64,000 bases of DNA, taken from Rhodanobacter denitrificans (GTDB taxonomy: Bacteria; Pseudomonadota; Gammaproteobacteria; Xanthomonadales; Rhodanobacteraceae). Positions 61,919 to 64,000 of the stretch are shown piece after piece. How positions within the stretch are numbered: the first letter of the stretch is position 1; each line of letters opens with the position of its first letter. Where the stretch lies: the NCBI GenBank assembly GCA_003241385.1, contig QFPO01000004.1, positions 124,001 to 188,000 of the forward strand, in the 5' to 3' direction. Below the pieces are notes generated by a model, which ran no database searches, was not told the DNA's origin, and saw only the letters and a program-made list of their open reading frames with translations. The translations under genes were made by a program, and so were the position numbers.

Positions 61919-62814
61919 GGCGTGCGCGTCCTGCGGCTGCCGCGCAGACGCTCGATCGGGAAGCTGGCCAGGTCGCCGCCGCGCGTGCGGCGCGGCTGGC
62001 CGGCATCGGGCGCGAACGCCTGCGCGTAGATCACCTCGTAGGTCGCCGGCAGTCGCCCGTCGTGGCGGAACGTCTCGTAAGCGGCGATCGCGGCCTGCAG
62101 CCGGGCCTTGCCGGTCAGCGCGCGGCTGCGTCCGGTGTCGGCATTGGTCGCGCCGATCGCGCGCAGCTCGCGCATCAGGGTCAGCGCGTCGGCATAGGTC
62201 AGCGTGAACAGGTCGCGCTCGAGCACCGGATCGCGGAATCCGGCCGCGAGCAGGCCGTCGCCGATCGTCTGCAGATCGAGGAAGCGACTGACGTGCGGAT
62301 GGTCGTCGACGCGCGCGAATGCGCTGCGCAGCTCGAACAGCGTCTCCGGTCCGAACGTGCTGAACAGCAGCAGGCCGCCGGGCTTGAGCACGCGGCGGAA
62401 CTCGTCGTAGACCGCGGCCAGATCGCCGCTCCACTGCAGGCACAGGCTGGAATGGATCAGGTCGACGCTGGCGTCGGCCAGCGGCAGCGCCTGCGCGTCG
62501 CCGGCCACGCGCGCGAACGGCCGCAGCCAGCCGGCGTGACGGCGCGCGGCCTTGAGCATCGGCAGCGCGAGATCCAGCGCGATCACCTGCGCCTTGCCGT
62601 AGCGGCGGCGCAGCTGCGCGGTGCCGCGGCCGGTGCCGCTGCCGACGTCGAGCACGACGGCCGGCTGCAGCGGCTGGCCGTCGAGCCGCTCCTGCAGCCG
62701 CGACTCGACCTCGGCCTGCAGTACGGCATGCGCCTCGTAGGTGGCCGCGGCACGGCCGAACGCACGGCGCACGTGCGCGCGATCGAACGGTCCGCCGTCG
62801 TGCGGCCCGTTCAT
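61915..62814 (-). CDS. bioC: malonyl-ACP O-methyltransferase BioC
   Basis: Protein of 299 aa. The SAM-binding motif is VVLDVGSGTGRGT (near 54-66), followed by ALDLALPMLKAAR and LIHSSLCLQWS, as in BioC. It methylates malonyl-ACP so that fatty acid synthesis can build the pimelate chain of biotin. It directly follows bioH, with an ATGA overlap, which is the classic bioH-bioC order. The C-terminus is Arg/Pro-rich. Confidence 0.9.
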   Translation of the reverse strand: MNGPHDGGPFDRAHVRRAFGRAAATYEAHAVLQAEVESRLQERLDGQPLQPAVVLDVGSGTGRGTAQLRRRYGKAQVIALDLALPMLKAARRHAGWLRPFARVAGDAQALPLADASVDLIHSSLCLQWSGDLAAVYDEFRRVLKPGGLLLFSTFGPETLFELRSAFARVDDHPHVSRFLDLQTIGDGLLAAGFRDPVLERDLFTLTYADALTLMRELRAIGATNADTGRSRALTGKARLQAAIAAYETFRHDGRLPATYEVIYAQAFAPDAGQPRRTRGGDLASFPIERLRGSRRTRTP

Positions 62815-63581
62815 GCATGCACCTGCGCGTCGACGAAGTCGGCGACCGCGTCGGCGACCGCCTGCGGGTCGCTCAGGAACGGCGCGTGTCCGGCCGGCAG
62901 CTCGAGATAGCGCGCGGCCGGCGCCTGCTCGGCCGACCAGCGCATCGCCGCGGCCGGAATCAGCCGGTCGCGGCGGCCGGCGATCCACAGGCTCGGCATC
63001 GCCAGCGCCGGCAGCGCCGCGCGCAGATCGGCGCTGCCGAGGATCGCCAGCCCGTCGCAGAGCACGGCGGCCTCCGGCTCGCCGCGCGCGAACACCTGCC
63101 GGCGCAGTGCGCGCAGCTCGCGCTGCGCGTCGGGCGAGCCGAGCGTCTCGAGCGCGAGGAAGCGCTCGATCGTCGCGTGGTAGTCGCTGCCGAGCCCGTC
63201 GGCGAACGCACGCAGCACGTCCGGCTCGACGCCGTGCGGCCAGTCGGGACCGACGACGAAGCGCGGATTGGCCGCGATCGCGACCAGACCGCGCACCGCG
63301 TCGGGCCGGTCGAGCGCGCCGCGCAGCGCGACCAGGCCGCCGAGCGACCAGCCGAGCCACACCGCCGGCGGCGTCGCCGCGGCGATCGCCTGCGCGCAGG
63401 CGGCCGGCTCGAGCGCACCGGCGGCGTAGTCGCGGTTCGCGCCGTGACCGGGCAGATCGACCAGATGCAGGCGGCAGCGCTGCGCGAGCCGCTCGGTCAG
63501 CGGCGCGAAGATGCCGCTGTGCATGGCCCAGCCGTGGATCAGGACGAGGTCCGGGCCGTGGCCCGTGGTGTCGATGTGCAT
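62811..63581 (-). CDS. bioH: pimeloyl-ACP methyl ester carboxylesterase BioH
   Basis: Protein of 256 aa, an alpha/beta hydrolase. The oxyanion HG motif is LVLIHGWAMHSGIF, the nucleophile elbow is GWSLGG, and the catalytic histidine is in GHAPFLSDP. It cuts the methyl ester from pimeloyl-ACP methyl ester, ending the BioC-primed cycle. The start MHIDTTGHGPD was chosen for its fit to the family; a much longer upstream frame is not supported. Confidence 0.9.
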   Translation of the reverse strand: MHIDTTGHGPDLVLIHGWAMHSGIFAPLTERLAQRCRLHLVDLPGHGANRDYAAGALEPAACAQAIAAATPPAVWLGWSLGGLVALRGALDRPDAVRGLVAIAANPRFVVGPDWPHGVEPDVLRAFADGLGSDYHATIERFLALETLGSPDAQRELRALRRQVFARGEPEAAVLCDGLAILGSADLRAALPALAMPSLWIAGRRDRLIPAAAMRWSAEQAPAARYLELPAGHAPFLSDPQAVADAVADFVDAQVHA

Positions 63582-63642
63582 GAGAAATCGCAGCGAGGAT
63601 CGGGAAGTCGGGGTGGCTCGGGCATTCGGTGCACGGGTCGGA

Positions 63643-64000
63643 TCATGCGGCCGCGCGCAGCCGGCGGATGCGCGGCGCCAGCAGCCGCCACAGATGCTCG
63701 GCATGCGCGCGCATGCAGCGGTCCAGGCGCAGCCAGCGCGGCCGCCGTGCGCGGCGCAGGATCCGCGCGCGCAGCCAGGCCGGATCGAAGCCGTCCCATA
63801 CGCCGGCGGTCGCGACGAGATTGCTGCGCAGGACCGGATGCACCTCGTGCAGCAGGATCGCGCGCAGCTCGGCTTCCGTATAGCCGGACGCCGCGGCCTC
63901 GCGCGCCGCCGCGCGCAGTTCGCGCCGATAGTCGGCATCCAGATACAGCCGCGCGTAGGCCTGCCAGACCGGCTCGCGCAATGCGACGTCGTCGGCCGCC
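63643..64000 (-). CDS. DUF7079-like protein, 5' end beyond window
   Basis: Open to the last base of the window, so the N-terminus is missing. About 118 residues are visible, including LREPVWQAYARLYLD, AILLHEVHPVLRSNLV and AGVWDGFDPAWLRARIL, which fit the DUF7079 family. The C-terminus is Arg-rich. No function known. It lies 61 bp before bioH on the same strand. Confidence 0.68.
   Translation of the reverse strand, partial: AADDVALREPVWQAYARLYLDADYRRELRAAAREAAASGYTEAELRAILLHEVHPVLRSNLVATAGVWDGFDPAWLRARILRRARRPRWLRLDRCMRAHAEHLWRLLAPRIRRLRAAA

Overview
The window is very GC-rich (mostly near 70%) bacterial chromosome, densely packed with genes. The content fits a gammaproteobacterium of the order Lysobacterales (Xanthomonadales), probably Rhodanobacteraceae and close to Dokdonella. 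This is inferred from the complete system I cytochrome c maturation genes, the repeated ECF-sigma/Ser-Thr-kinase pairs, and many secreted proteins ending in a tail such as LFADGFE. No 16S gene or other strict marker is present, so the genus is a guess. I found no rRNA, tRNA, CRISPR array, insertion sequence or prophage.

Layout. 1-4.4 kb: a Ser/Thr kinase cut by the window edge, divergent from an MrfA-type helicase and an MrfB-type exonuclease that resemble the Bacillus mitomycin repair pair. 4.6-17.8 kb: two more modules built from an ECF sigma factor and a membrane kinase with TPRs, mixed with secreted repeat proteins and a cupin dioxygenase. 17.9-21.4 kb: a secreted protein and a clearly lower-GC gene made of about eleven repeats of roughly 57 residues.

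21.7-32.7 kb holds the most interesting arrangement. The ccm genes are split into ccmABCDE and ccmFGHI. Between them lie a DoxX gene on the opposite strand, a complete bufferin-type copper RiPP operon (Cys-rich precursor, DUF692/MNIO modification enzyme, DUF2063 partner) and an AraC regulator. A perfect 14-bp GC hairpin sits between the precursor and enzyme genes.

32.7-41 kb: two secreted repeat proteins, a small membrane protein, an AmpR-like regulator divergent from a class A beta-lactamase, and a DUF4153 membrane protein. 41-47 kb: a decayed SMP-30-like fragment, then a four-gene cassette on the minus strand (large membrane patatin, zinc-ribbon membrane protein, M15-like peptidase, Cys-rich secreted protein) whose function I do not know. 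47.4-52.5 kb: VOC protein, small membrane protein, P-loop kinase, outer-membrane phospholipase A, and a DUF1566-CotH fusion. 52.6-59.9 kb: an acetyltransferase and two giant secreted proteins, one a subtilase. 59.9-64 kb: a LysR regulator, a drug/metabolite transporter, bioC and bioH of biotin synthesis, and an edge DUF7079 gene.

Themes that link the genes are envelope biology (heme and copper handling in the periplasm, lipases, secreted repeat proteins) and kinase/sigma signalling. Gene starts were chosen from signal peptides, ribosome binding sites and stop/start overlaps.
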